This document shows, one piece after another, positions 9,238-16,467 of a stretch of DNA of 53,570 bases. Source of the stretch: a virus; IMG/VR virus record IMGVR_UViG_3300021185_004305, positions 1 through 53,570 of that record; one strand, 5' to 3'. Every line of letters begins with the position of its first letter. Position 1 is the first letter of the stretch. A program made the position numbers and the translations under genes. A model generated the notes under the pieces. The model saw nothing but the letters and a program-made list of their open reading frames with translations. It was not told the origin of the DNA and searched no databases.

Positions 9238-10682
9238 AATTTTATGTTTATAAATTTAGCATTTGGTGTTATTTCTTCAACACTTACTAATTCATATTTT
9301 AATGAATTCATTCCATCTGATTTGTAATCCCATGTACCTTGTTGCATTTGATGGACAAATCTTTTTTCATTTCTTGCAGTAGTTTCTCCTTTTGCCCAAA
9401 CTTCCTTACCATCACTATTTTTGACCAATCCCTCATCCTTATGTGGTAAACAATACATTTTACCAGGTACTCTATGTGGTACGGTTGTGTATGGTATTTT
9501 TACAACATCTTTTTTGAATGTACAATTATGTACAATTGCATTGTTATCATTGTTAGTTTTATCCATCATTAATCCATCTTTACAATCGTAATGTAGGACT
9601 AAACCATCATCTTCAACTTCGTTATGAATATTAGATACCTCATCCTTAGTTAACGCTCTGTTCCACATTCTCACATCTGCAATATCACCTCTAAACCATT
9701 TTGATGGTTCTGTATCTGCAACTGATGTAGTTGTTCCAAGATAATAACTTGTATTACCATATCGTTTTAACATTCCCTCAAATGATTGTGGTGAAGGTGT
9801 TCCCGTTCCCCATCTTGCATCAGATTCCTTTCCATTCATATAAAAATGAATATCATTTCCATCAACTACTAAGGTAATCCAAGACCATCTATCTTCATAG
9901 TTTTTCATCCATTGATAGATGTGTTCTCTTTGGTTGTTCCAAAGAGTTGCGGTATATGTTCTTGAGTTATTGTAACTAAATCCATAGTCATATCCTGGTC
10001 TACGAAGAATTGGATATTCACAAAATCTCCTATCCATATCACCAACTAACCAAATTGGAACTTTTTCTTCTTGTTGATGTGCTCTTACTAATACTGAAAT
10101 TGTATGTGAACGAGATGTTAAATTTCGTAATTGCCTAGTACATGGTATTTCTACATAAGATTTATATCCATCAAATGAAATAAAATCTTGTGGAGTTTTA
10201 TCGAAATCCATATATTCATAATTAGCGTATCCCTCTAAAACACATCTCCAAAACAAATCATCATCTTCCATTCCCCAATCCCAATAATCATTTGAATAAC
10301 CATTAGTTCTTTCAACTTGTTCTTTAGAAAATAAAATTGCACCACCAAAATACTCTTCATATTTTAGTTCATAGTTCATTTGTGAGATTTGAGTTGCAAT
10401 ATGTCTAGGTTTATCTTTTGGAAAAGAATAATCAGCACCTCCATCTTCTTCAGGAATCATATCAATATCATGATATACAACATAATCACATCCTTCTTTG
10501 AACGCCCACTCAGCAGCGATGTTTTTAGTTGCTCCTCTGTTGAACAACTTATCATCTACTTGATGACCAAAATAAATTTGATAATCAATTCCCCTATCCT
10601 TAAGGTATTTACCAATCTTTGGTATAAATTCTTTTAGATGTGATTCTCTGTTTCTATATGGTACACAAACTCCTAACTTCAT
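9234..10682 (-). CDS. Beta-4-galactosyltransferase-like (GT7) enzyme with inserted LamG domain (copy 1)
   Basis: A 482-aa protein with a GT7 catalytic domain split by a lectin-like insert. Residues 1-155 follow beta-1,4-galactosyltransferases: GVCVPYRNRESHL, FNRGATKNIA, HDIDM at 71-75 (metal-binding D-x-D), EYFGGAILFS, NGYSNDYWDWGMEDDD ending at 142. Residues about 165-392 are LamG-like (TISVLVRAHQ, FYMNGKES, YYLGTTTS, RGDIADVRMWNRALT). Residues about 400-482 resume GT7: YCLPHKDEG with the metal-ligand-like His, and SDGMNSLKYELV, which parallels the DGLNSLTY ending of vertebrate beta-4-GalT1. It should transfer a hexose from a nucleotide sugar; donor and acceptor are not known. Confidence 0.8.
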   Translation of the reverse strand: MKLGVCVPYRNRESHLKEFIPKIGKYLKDRGIDYQIYFGHQVDDKLFNRGATKNIAAEWAFKEGCDYVVYHDIDMIPEEDGGADYSFPKDKPRHIATQISQMNYELKYEEYFGGAILFSKEQVERTNGYSNDYWDWGMEDDDLFWRCVLEGYANYEYMDFDKTPQDFISFDGYKSYVEIPCTRQLRNLTSRSHTISVLVRAHQQEEKVPIWLVGDMDRRFCEYPILRRPGYDYGFSYNNSRTYTATLWNNQREHIYQWMKNYEDRWSWITLVVDGNDIHFYMNGKESDARWGTGTPSPQSFEGMLKRYGNTSYYLGTTTSVADTEPSKWFRGDIADVRMWNRALTKDEVSNIHNEVEDDGLVLHYDCKDGLMMDKTNNDNNAIVHNCTFKKDVVKIPYTTVPHRVPGKMYCLPHKDEGLVKNSDGKEVWAKGETTARNEKRFVHQMQQGTWDYKSDGMNSLKYELVSVEEITPNAKFINIKL

Positions 10683-11092
10683 AGTGTATCCGCTATTAAC
10701 TTTTTAAACTTAGTTGTACTCCAACCATGGTCTCTATTTAAATAATGAACTGGTACATCTAATTCGAAACCTGTGTATGTTTTACCACGATAATCATCTC
10801 CTAAAAATCTGATATCTGGATTTAATCTGTATATTAAATCTACCAATTCTTTTTCGTAAGTATAATACGCAATTCCATTTATAAATTTTATTGAAGTTAA
10901 AATTTCTGTTCTTTCTTGTTTAGTAAGAATTGGTTTTAGTTTCTCTGGTCTTTCTATTGATGGGTCTATATGTAAAAGAACTATAAGTTGTTTACAATAA
11001 GTTTTACACTCTTTAAACATCTTAATATAACCTGGATGTATTACATCGAAGTTACCGGCAATCACTCCCATATTATATTTATTATCCATCAT
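10679..11092 (-). CDS. Cytidylyltransferase-like nucleotidyltransferase (TagD-type)
   Basis: A 137-aa single-domain nucleotidyltransferase of the length usual for glycerol-3-phosphate cytidylyltransferases. The nucleotide-binding motif is AGNFDVIHPGY at residues 12-22, where the canonical H-x-G-H has Tyr at the last position. RTEILTSI near 78-85 and a C-terminal WSTTKFKKLI correspond to the R-T-E-x-I-S-T-T region of TagD-like enzymes. It would activate a phosphorylated polyol or sugar as a CDP (or ADP) derivative for transfer. It sits between two GT7-LamG genes with ATGA overlaps on both sides, which supports a precursor-supply role. The exact substrate is not visible. Confidence 0.75.
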   Translation of the reverse strand: MMDNKYNMGVIAGNFDVIHPGYIKMFKECKTYCKQLIVLLHIDPSIERPEKLKPILTKQERTEILTSIKFINGIAYYTYEKELVDLIYRLNPDIRFLGDDYRGKTYTGFELDVPVHYLNRDHGWSTTKFKKLIADTL

Positions 11093-12543
11093 AACTCTAT
11101 TGATATTTTACTTATTATTCCGTTTTCTTCTTTTTTTACTTCTTTAAATCTAAGTGTATTGATTCCATCAATTCTAAAATCATCTATGTTAGTTCTAACT
11201 TGATTATAATATTTTAATTGATTTTTTCTTGTTTCGTTATGTACCCACTTATTTCCAATAGAAGAATTACTTTTATGTTTTAATGACTTAAAACGAGATT
11301 CTCTACGATGTGGTTTTGGTAGAAAAGTTTTAAAGGATTCACTAGACTTATATAAATATATATTGTTTAAATAAACATCATATTTTCCACCCAAATCGAT
11401 TGATGTAGTTGATGTTGATATTTCTGGTAATATTTGTGTATGTAAAAATTCACTTGATTTAAAGTTTCCAAAATTTCTAAGTTTTGGTTTAGTTGGGTTT
11501 TGTGATATCTCAAAAACTTCATCATCATTAAGAGCAATATCATATATCTCGATACTCGATATTAATCCATAAAAGAAATCTTTATTTGATGGCTTACCAT
11601 TTCCAATACCAATAAAAATTTCATCAGATGATAATTGTAATATTTCATTATTCATTTTTTCTGTACCAACAAGCTTACCATTCATGTATAATTTTATTGT
11701 ATCTGAATTTTCATATACCATGGTTAGATGAACCCATCTCTCACCAACAACATCGGTTGAAACCGAATATGGTTTTTTATCCAAATCATATGATTGACAG
11801 AAAAATCTTCTAAATGAATTATAAAATAAACCCGTATTGTAACCAGGTATTGATAGTATAGGAAATTCATCATATTCTTTATTTTCACTTAAAGGTATAT
11901 CTTCTGGCTTTACCATAACAGAAATAGTAAACTCATCTTCAAGTAAATGTAATTTTTTATTAGAAAAACACTTTATAAAAGAATTCGTCCCATTAAACTT
12001 AAATGATTCTATTTCTTTAATAGTTTCATTACCGAAAGATTCAGTATCAATTTCTAAATCTGATTCGATACATCTAATTAATAAATCATCATCTTCGAAT
12101 CCCCATCCCCAATAATCATTTGAGAATCCATTAATAGTTTTGAAATCTTCTTTTGTAAACATTGTTACTCCACCGAAGTAATCAAAGAATGTAGTTTCGT
12201 AATCGTGTTCTTGTAGGTGTGTTGCTAAATGAAGTGGTTTATCTGAATAAGAATAATCCACGTCTTCAGGTAACATATCGACATCATGAAATACAAAATA
12301 ATCGCACCCCTTATCCAAGGCATACTTATATCCTGCATTCAGAAGTTTACCTCTGTTAAAAGGTTTATCATCTGATTGTTCAATGATGAAGATTTCGTAA
12401 TCAATATTCTTAATATAATCTTTCATATGAGATAAGAACCTTTTCAGTTGTTGTTCTCTATCTCTATATGGAACTATTATACCAAGTTTATGATTTACTC
12501 TCTTCTCCTTGAGTTTCTGTGTTCTCTTGGATTCTCTCAGCAT
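11089..12543 (-). CDS. Beta-4-galactosyltransferase-like (GT7) enzyme with inserted LamG domain (copy 2)
   Basis: A 484-aa relative of the gene at 9234-10682. GT7 first part: LGIIVPYRDREQQL from about residue 20, FNRGKLLNAG, HDVDM at 86-90, DYFGGVTMFT, GFSNDYWGWGFEDDD ending at 153. The LamG-like insert spans roughly 180-400 (FTISVMVKPED, IKLYMNGKLVG, IFIGIGNG, GLISSIEIYDIAL). GT7 last part: LKHKSN, then IDGINTLRFKEV near 460. The first 19 residues (basic, MLRESKRTQK...) lie inside the upstream 89-aa gene's end, a 56-nt overlap. No closer in-frame start codon exists before the catalytic domain. Catalytic acidic residues are all present, so it is probably active. Confidence 0.8.
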   Translation of the reverse strand: MLRESKRTQKLKEKRVNHKLGIIVPYRDREQQLKRFLSHMKDYIKNIDYEIFIIEQSDDKPFNRGKLLNAGYKYALDKGCDYFVFHDVDMLPEDVDYSYSDKPLHLATHLQEHDYETTFFDYFGGVTMFTKEDFKTINGFSNDYWGWGFEDDDLLIRCIESDLEIDTESFGNETIKEIESFKFNGTNSFIKCFSNKKLHLLEDEFTISVMVKPEDIPLSENKEYDEFPILSIPGYNTGLFYNSFRRFFCQSYDLDKKPYSVSTDVVGERWVHLTMVYENSDTIKLYMNGKLVGTEKMNNEILQLSSDEIFIGIGNGKPSNKDFFYGLISSIEIYDIALNDDEVFEISQNPTKPKLRNFGNFKSSEFLHTQILPEISTSTTSIDLGGKYDVYLNNIYLYKSSESFKTFLPKPHRRESRFKSLKHKSNSSIGNKWVHNETRKNQLKYYNQVRTNIDDFRIDGINTLRFKEVKKEENGIISKISIEL

Positions 12544-12757
12544 CTCTTGATGGTCTATTTGATGTTCCTACTGTTTTTGATTTTGCAATTTGATAAAATT
12601 CGTTTAGATACCATTCAAATCTTTCTTGCCACATATCTGCATCCAAGTCATATATCCAATCGTTAATTTCACCAATTGATTTACCAATTGATTCAAGAGC
12701 TTTTACACCTCTTTCCTCCAAGTTATCGTTACTTGTTGTTTTCGTTGTCTTTGCCAT
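12488..12757 (-). CDS. Small hypothetical protein (89 aa)
   Basis: An 89-aa protein of unknown family. The N-terminal third is polar (MAKTTKTTSNDN), the middle is a predicted helix with several Trp (EINDWIYDLDADMWQERF, WYLNEFYQIAK), and the C-terminal 25 residues are low-complexity and charged (rich in Glu, Ser, Thr and Gln). Its 3' end overlaps the next gene by 56 nt and its 5' end overlaps the coiled-coil gene by 29 nt, which is more than the 4-nt overlaps usual in this operon. A single codon track with no stop and an ATG on the expected strand make it likely real. No function can be assigned. Confidence 0.6.
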   Translation of the reverse strand: MAKTTKTTSNDNLEERGVKALESIGKSIGEINDWIYDLDADMWQERFEWYLNEFYQIAKSKTVGTSNRPSRDAERIQENTETQGEESKS

Positions 12758-13367
12758 AATTGTAATTTAGTTTTTTATTTTCTACTAATTCTGTTAATAA
12801 TTTTTTAAACATCCATCCTTCGTGTGATTTAAAATCAATAGAGAACGATGCTTCTTCTATATAATCTTTAAGTTTTACTGGTTTCCATTTTAATTTTTCC
12901 AATTCTGATTCTAGTTTTGGAATATCCCACTTTACTTCTTCTAAGTAGTCTTTTATCTTTTTTGGCTCCCACTTTAACTTTTCAATCTTTGCTTTGAGTT
13001 CTTCTATCTTCCACTCTAATTCTTCTATTTCGTTATTTTTATCATCTAATTCAAATTCAAGTTTTTCCATTTCTGCAGTTTTTACAACTACATTTGTATT
13101 TGCTTCATCTAACCTAAAAGTTTTTTGTTTTATTTCTTCCTCGGTTTCATCTATTCTTGGTTGATTATCCCAATACCTTTCAAAGTATTCACCAATATGA
13201 GAATTATTATGTTTAGAAGTTTTAAGTAAAGTTTCTAAAATCATAATAATTTTTAAAAATATAGCATTATCCTTAACACCTGGTTCAATAATATCTTGTA
13301 GACTATTATCTATGTGCTCAAGGGTTCGTACTACCTTTTCGTTATGTAACAATTCTAATAAGTTCAT
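12729..13367 (-). CDS. Coiled-coil protein with internal repeats
   Basis: A 212-aa protein, mainly helical. After an N-terminal helical part (LLELLHNEKVVRTLEHIDN) comes a heptad-rich stretch from about residue 75 to 145 (EIEELEWKIEELKAKIEKL). Two near copies of a 20-30-residue unit follow: LKWEPKKIKDYLEEVKWD and LKWKPVKLKDYIEEASFS. The repeated KW.P..(I/L)KDY(L/I)EE element is distinctive and I do not recognise it from any family. It starts inside the end of the GT7-like gene (26-nt overlap) and overlaps the 89-aa gene by 29 nt. It could be a scaffold for the glycosylation enzymes, but that is a guess from context. Confidence 0.65.
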   Translation of the reverse strand: MNLLELLHNEKVVRTLEHIDNSLQDIIEPGVKDNAIFLKIIMILETLLKTSKHNNSHIGEYFERYWDNQPRIDETEEEIKQKTFRLDEANTNVVVKTAEMEKLEFELDDKNNEIEELEWKIEELKAKIEKLKWEPKKIKDYLEEVKWDIPKLESELEKLKWKPVKLKDYIEEASFSIDFKSHEGWMFKKLLTELVENKKLNYNYGKDNENNK

Positions 13368-14799
13368 AATCTTCTTTATCTTGTTTATCTAATATTTTAT
13401 AAGTTAATGATGATAATCCAATAGTGGTATAATCTAATTTATCTGTTAGTACCTCATGAAAAAATATATCAGCATTTTCTTCAATATCAGGATTATATTT
13501 ATAATATTTTTTTATTATCTCAGTATCATCCTCATGTACTAATGATTTATATTCTCCTTGCAATCTTATTGGTAAATATATTGGAGTTGTTACATCTAAA
13601 GTAATTTCCTCTACATCAAATGGTCCTTCCAATTTTAAGTGATTTAAATTTTTACCCTTATCTAATAATAATCTATTTTTATAAAAAGTTTTAAAGTCAT
13701 ATATACTACAAATATTAAACCCAAATTTATTTTTCAAATTATTAAATGAACTTTCTCCATCGTAAAATAAAGCAGATACTATTTCTTCATTAATTTTTGT
13801 ATTTGAAGTTAATATTGATGAGATTTTAATATCACTTTGTGTATCTGAAATTTTAACTGTATGTTTTGTATAATCAAATAAATCGAAATTTTCTTTTAGT
13901 TTAAGAGTTTCTAATTTATTATTGAGGTACATAAAGATACCATTGTTATTTTTACCAAATATAACATGATTCCATTTTTCTTTTTTATAATCATGAGATA
14001 CCTCATAGTGTATTTCATCTTTATCCCATATCTGACCTAGTACATGCTTTCCATGTGATAAGAATACACCAGTATCACAACCTTCAAATGAAAATAAGTT
14101 TTTTACTTCTTCTGTATTCTTTGAATCTTTGAACCAAAATGAAATAAAAAAATCTCCATTTATTAATTCATTTGTCATATGATTTATATTTCCATAAAAT
14201 CTACTTTCAGCACCAAGTGATATTGTATTTATTTTATGGTTTCTTTTATCTGTACCTATTTCTACATTTTCTATCCTATATGGTAACACATCAGTAATAT
14301 CATATCTTTCATATGTTTGATTTATATCATAAAACTTTTCTAAATACGCTCCACTTCTTTCTAATCTATAAAGTAAGTCTAAATCATGAAAACCATAACC
14401 CCAATACTCATTTGAGTATCCGTTTGCATTTTCAAAATCTTCTCTACTGATAACATTAACTCCACCAAAATATTGTGGATATGGCATCTTGTTATCATGT
14501 GCTTCAACATTAGTTGCTAAGTGAGTTGGTGATTCGGGATAAGTATAATCACACTCATCATTCATTGGTAACATATCTATATCATGAAAAGCAAAGTAAG
14601 TGTATTCTTTACCAACTTCTTTACTAACAATATTACATAATTTACCATAGTTAAAAGGTCTATTATCTGTTTGTTCTGCAATAAAAATAGTGTAATCGAT
14701 TCCCTTATCTTTAAGAAACTCTTGCATATGAGGTATAAACACATCTAAGTGGTCTTGCCTATCTCTATAAGGAACAATAATTGCTAACTTATCTATCAT
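13342..14799 (-). CDS. Beta-4-galactosyltransferase-like (GT7) enzyme with inserted LamG domain (copy 3, altered active site)
   Basis: A 485-aa third copy of the GT7-LamG design. First part: LAIIVPYRDRQDHLDVFI, FNYGKLCNIV, HDIDMLPMND at 72-81, QYFGGVNVIS, GYSNEYWGYGFHDLD ending at 141. Where the other copies have WG(M/F)EDDD, this one has YGFHDLD, so the usual catalytic Glu and one Asp are replaced. The insert (about 185-400) is LamG-like but more diverged (FFISFWFKDSK, GIFMYLNNKLE, and SALFYDG). The end (SLVHEDDTE, TTIGLSSLTYKILD) again matches the GT7 C-terminus. It may have changed specificity or act without catalysis. ATGA overlap with the upstream gene. Confidence 0.78.
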   Translation of the reverse strand: MIDKLAIIVPYRDRQDHLDVFIPHMQEFLKDKGIDYTIFIAEQTDNRPFNYGKLCNIVSKEVGKEYTYFAFHDIDMLPMNDECDYTYPESPTHLATNVEAHDNKMPYPQYFGGVNVISREDFENANGYSNEYWGYGFHDLDLLYRLERSGAYLEKFYDINQTYERYDITDVLPYRIENVEIGTDKRNHKINTISLGAESRFYGNINHMTNELINGDFFISFWFKDSKNTEEVKNLFSFEGCDTGVFLSHGKHVLGQIWDKDEIHYEVSHDYKKEKWNHVIFGKNNNGIFMYLNNKLETLKLKENFDLFDYTKHTVKISDTQSDIKISSILTSNTKINEEIVSALFYDGESSFNNLKNKFGFNICSIYDFKTFYKNRLLLDKGKNLNHLKLEGPFDVEEITLDVTTPIYLPIRLQGEYKSLVHEDDTEIIKKYYKYNPDIEENADIFFHEVLTDKLDYTTIGLSSLTYKILDKQDKEDYELIRIVT

Positions 14800-15638
14800 A
14801 CTTTTATTATAACATTTGAAAGTTCATTCCACTTTGTATAATCAAAGTAAGAATTATCTTCCATTTTTTCAAACATAAATTCAGGATTATTTATATCGAT
14901 TTTCCAATCATTAATCTGAATTCCTCTGTACATTTTTTTATATTCCTGCCAATAGGAATAATCTTTTTTTGTTTCTGATACTTCTTTTAATCTTTCAAGA
15001 ACGGTTGAATCCCATTTAAAATGATGAACTTGTACAATCCCATTTTCTATTGGATATCTTTTAGGATGATTCCATCCTCGTTCTCTCCAAGTATCAGTAT
15101 CACCGATTACTGCAAAATGTTGTCCATGTGTTACATCTACTGAACCTTTCATTACACAACATTTGTTTGGCATCGCTCCACTCATAGGATATCTAAAAAA
15201 TCCTGCAAGTGGAAACGATTTCCAAATATTAGTTTCTTTTGTTACCAAAGGAAACTCTCCTCCCTCTCCTATCCTATCGAGGAATCCTCCTGTGATAAAC
15301 TCCCATCCGTTTTCATCACACTCTGAAATCATTTCTCTGATATCAGTTGGATAAACATGAAGTTCATCATCATCCGAAACCACCCACCATTCGTTTGGTT
15401 TGGTTTGTTTAACTTCGTTATATAATTGAGTTACTCTTTCCCAATTAAATTTTTCTTCGGTAACTATTTTGTAGGGTTTGATACCGAGATTTATTACATC
15501 TTCTAAAATACCATCTAAGGTATGTTGTCTATAAACTACTACATAAATTTCATCTACAATATCTTTGTAGTGATTTATCATATGTGGTAGGATTGTTGTA
15601 TTGTGGCCAACTACTGTGACCAAGTTTACTTTTGGCAT
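14796..15638 (-). CDS. GT-A type glycosyltransferase (GT2/GT92-like)
   Basis: A 280-aa protein with a GT-A glycosyltransferase look: VNLVTVVGHNTTILPHMINH opening, DEIYVVVYRQHT second strand, then WWVVSDDDELHVYP near residue 108 with a D-D-D acidic motif, and GGFLDRIGEGGEFP. The pattern 'stay at home, look at the interlocutor, DDDE' fits the Glyco_tranf_2_4/GT92-like families, which use nucleotide sugars and a metal. A late HHFKWDSTVLERLKE segment is also typical of that group, where an H-x-K-W element follows the catalytic part. ATGA overlap downstream and 13-nt overlap upstream place it firmly in the operon. Confidence 0.7.
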   Translation of the reverse strand: MPKVNLVTVVGHNTTILPHMINHYKDIVDEIYVVVYRQHTLDGILEDVINLGIKPYKIVTEEKFNWERVTQLYNEVKQTKPNEWWVVSDDDELHVYPTDIREMISECDENGWEFITGGFLDRIGEGGEFPLVTKETNIWKSFPLAGFFRYPMSGAMPNKCCVMKGSVDVTHGQHFAVIGDTDTWRERGWNHPKRYPIENGIVQVHHFKWDSTVLERLKEVSETKKDYSYWQEYKKMYRGIQINDWKIDINNPEFMFEKMEDNSYFDYTKWNELSNVIIKV

Positions 15639-16408
15639 TTCTGAAGAATTGTTAGACCCGTAGAAGATGGTCTAGTTTTAAATATACCATTATTGAAAAA
15701 GTTAAAAATTTCCCAATCACTATCATCACTCAGTTCTTTTACTAATTTAGATGGTCCGTTTGTTATATTATCTTGATGATTTTGACTCTTAACATCTTCT
15801 GTAACTATTAAATCTTTTTCGAATGATTCATCTGTATCATGTATTGATATAATTCCATTTGGAGAAAGTATTTTAGAGTATAACTCGAAGTCTTGTTTTA
15901 CATCTTCATAAGAATGACCTGCATCAATATGTAAATAATCAATTTTAATATCTTCTTTTACAAAAAAGTTATAATATGCGTTTTCTGTTGTTTCTAATAT
16001 AATTCTTGGAAAAAAGTTTTTTCTTAGAAAAGAATCCCCATTCTTCCAATCTACGTTTCCACCAATTCCATTTGCAGCATCAACAAGATATGTACTTCCT
16101 ATATCACCCCAATTAAAATCTCGGTTTCCTTCAAAGATTTGTGAATCATACAAATCAACTCTTGCTTGTGTCATTATTCTAGGAATGAATCCACCCCCAC
16201 TACCCAAACAAACACAAACTTTTGCTCTCATATAATGAATTATAGAGTAAATTAATAAACCATCACCTAAAGTTAAATCAGTAGCACCATGTGTCCAACG
16301 ATATGGAACAGGAATATGCTCATGAAATTCCTTTCCATTTACATCTAATTTTGGTTTTTGATTATTTGTTAAATATTCTCGAAGATAATCAAGATTTAGT
16401 AATGTCAT
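15626..16408 (-). CDS. Class I SAM-dependent methyltransferase
   Basis: A 260-aa Rossmann-fold methyltransferase of the Methyltransf_24 type. Motif I is VCVCLGSGGGFIPRIM near residue 70, the binding acidic residue is in RVDLYDSQ, and the post-II region IDYLHIDAGHSYEDVKQDF has the D-x-G-H-x-Y-E-D-V signature of this family, followed by LSPNGIISIHDTDES. Enzymes of this kind methylate sugars or small molecules, for example in surface polysaccharide tailoring. It is the first gene of the long operon, and two copies of the proposed late-promoter motif lie in the 59-nt gap just before it. A role in capping or decorating the glycan is inference. Confidence 0.75.
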   Translation of the reverse strand: MTLLNLDYLREYLTNNQKPKLDVNGKEFHEHIPVPYRWTHGATDLTLGDGLLIYSIIHYMRAKVCVCLGSGGGFIPRIMTQARVDLYDSQIFEGNRDFNWGDIGSTYLVDAANGIGGNVDWKNGDSFLRKNFFPRIILETTENAYYNFFVKEDIKIDYLHIDAGHSYEDVKQDFELYSKILSPNGIISIHDTDESFEKDLIVTEDVKSQNHQDNITNGPSKLVKELSDDSDWEIFNFFNNGIFKTRPSSTGLTILQKCQK

Positions 16409-16426
16409 AACTTTCTTATTGTCTTA

Positions 16427-16435
16427 TATAAATAT
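16427..16435 (-). promoter_or_regulatory. Putative late promoter motif (coding strand ATATTTATA), glycan operon
   Basis: The plus strand reads TATAAATAT, so the coding strand reads ATATTTATA, ending 18 nt before the ATG of the methyltransferase gene. The same nonamer precedes seven other gene starts in this window at 18-31 nt. With a gp55-like sigma factor in the window it is a candidate late promoter. It would drive the 17-gene operon running to position 1. Confidence 0.5.
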
Positions 16436-16455
16436 AATAAAAAATAATAAATGTA

Positions 16456-16464
16456 TATAAATAT
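16456..16464 (-). promoter_or_regulatory. Second copy of the putative late promoter motif
   Basis: A second exact TATAAATAT (plus strand) lies 20 nt further upstream in the same gap, just after the stop of the preceding glycosyltransferase gene. Tandem copies are seen only here. It could be a second promoter or simple AT-rich coincidence. Confidence 0.35.
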
Positions 16465-16467
16465 ATA

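Noticed and set aside
11351-11359. Another exact TATAAATAT
   Set aside because: Lies inside the second GT7-LamG gene, about 260 nt from the next start, so it does not fit the promoter placement and is probably chance in AT-rich DNA.
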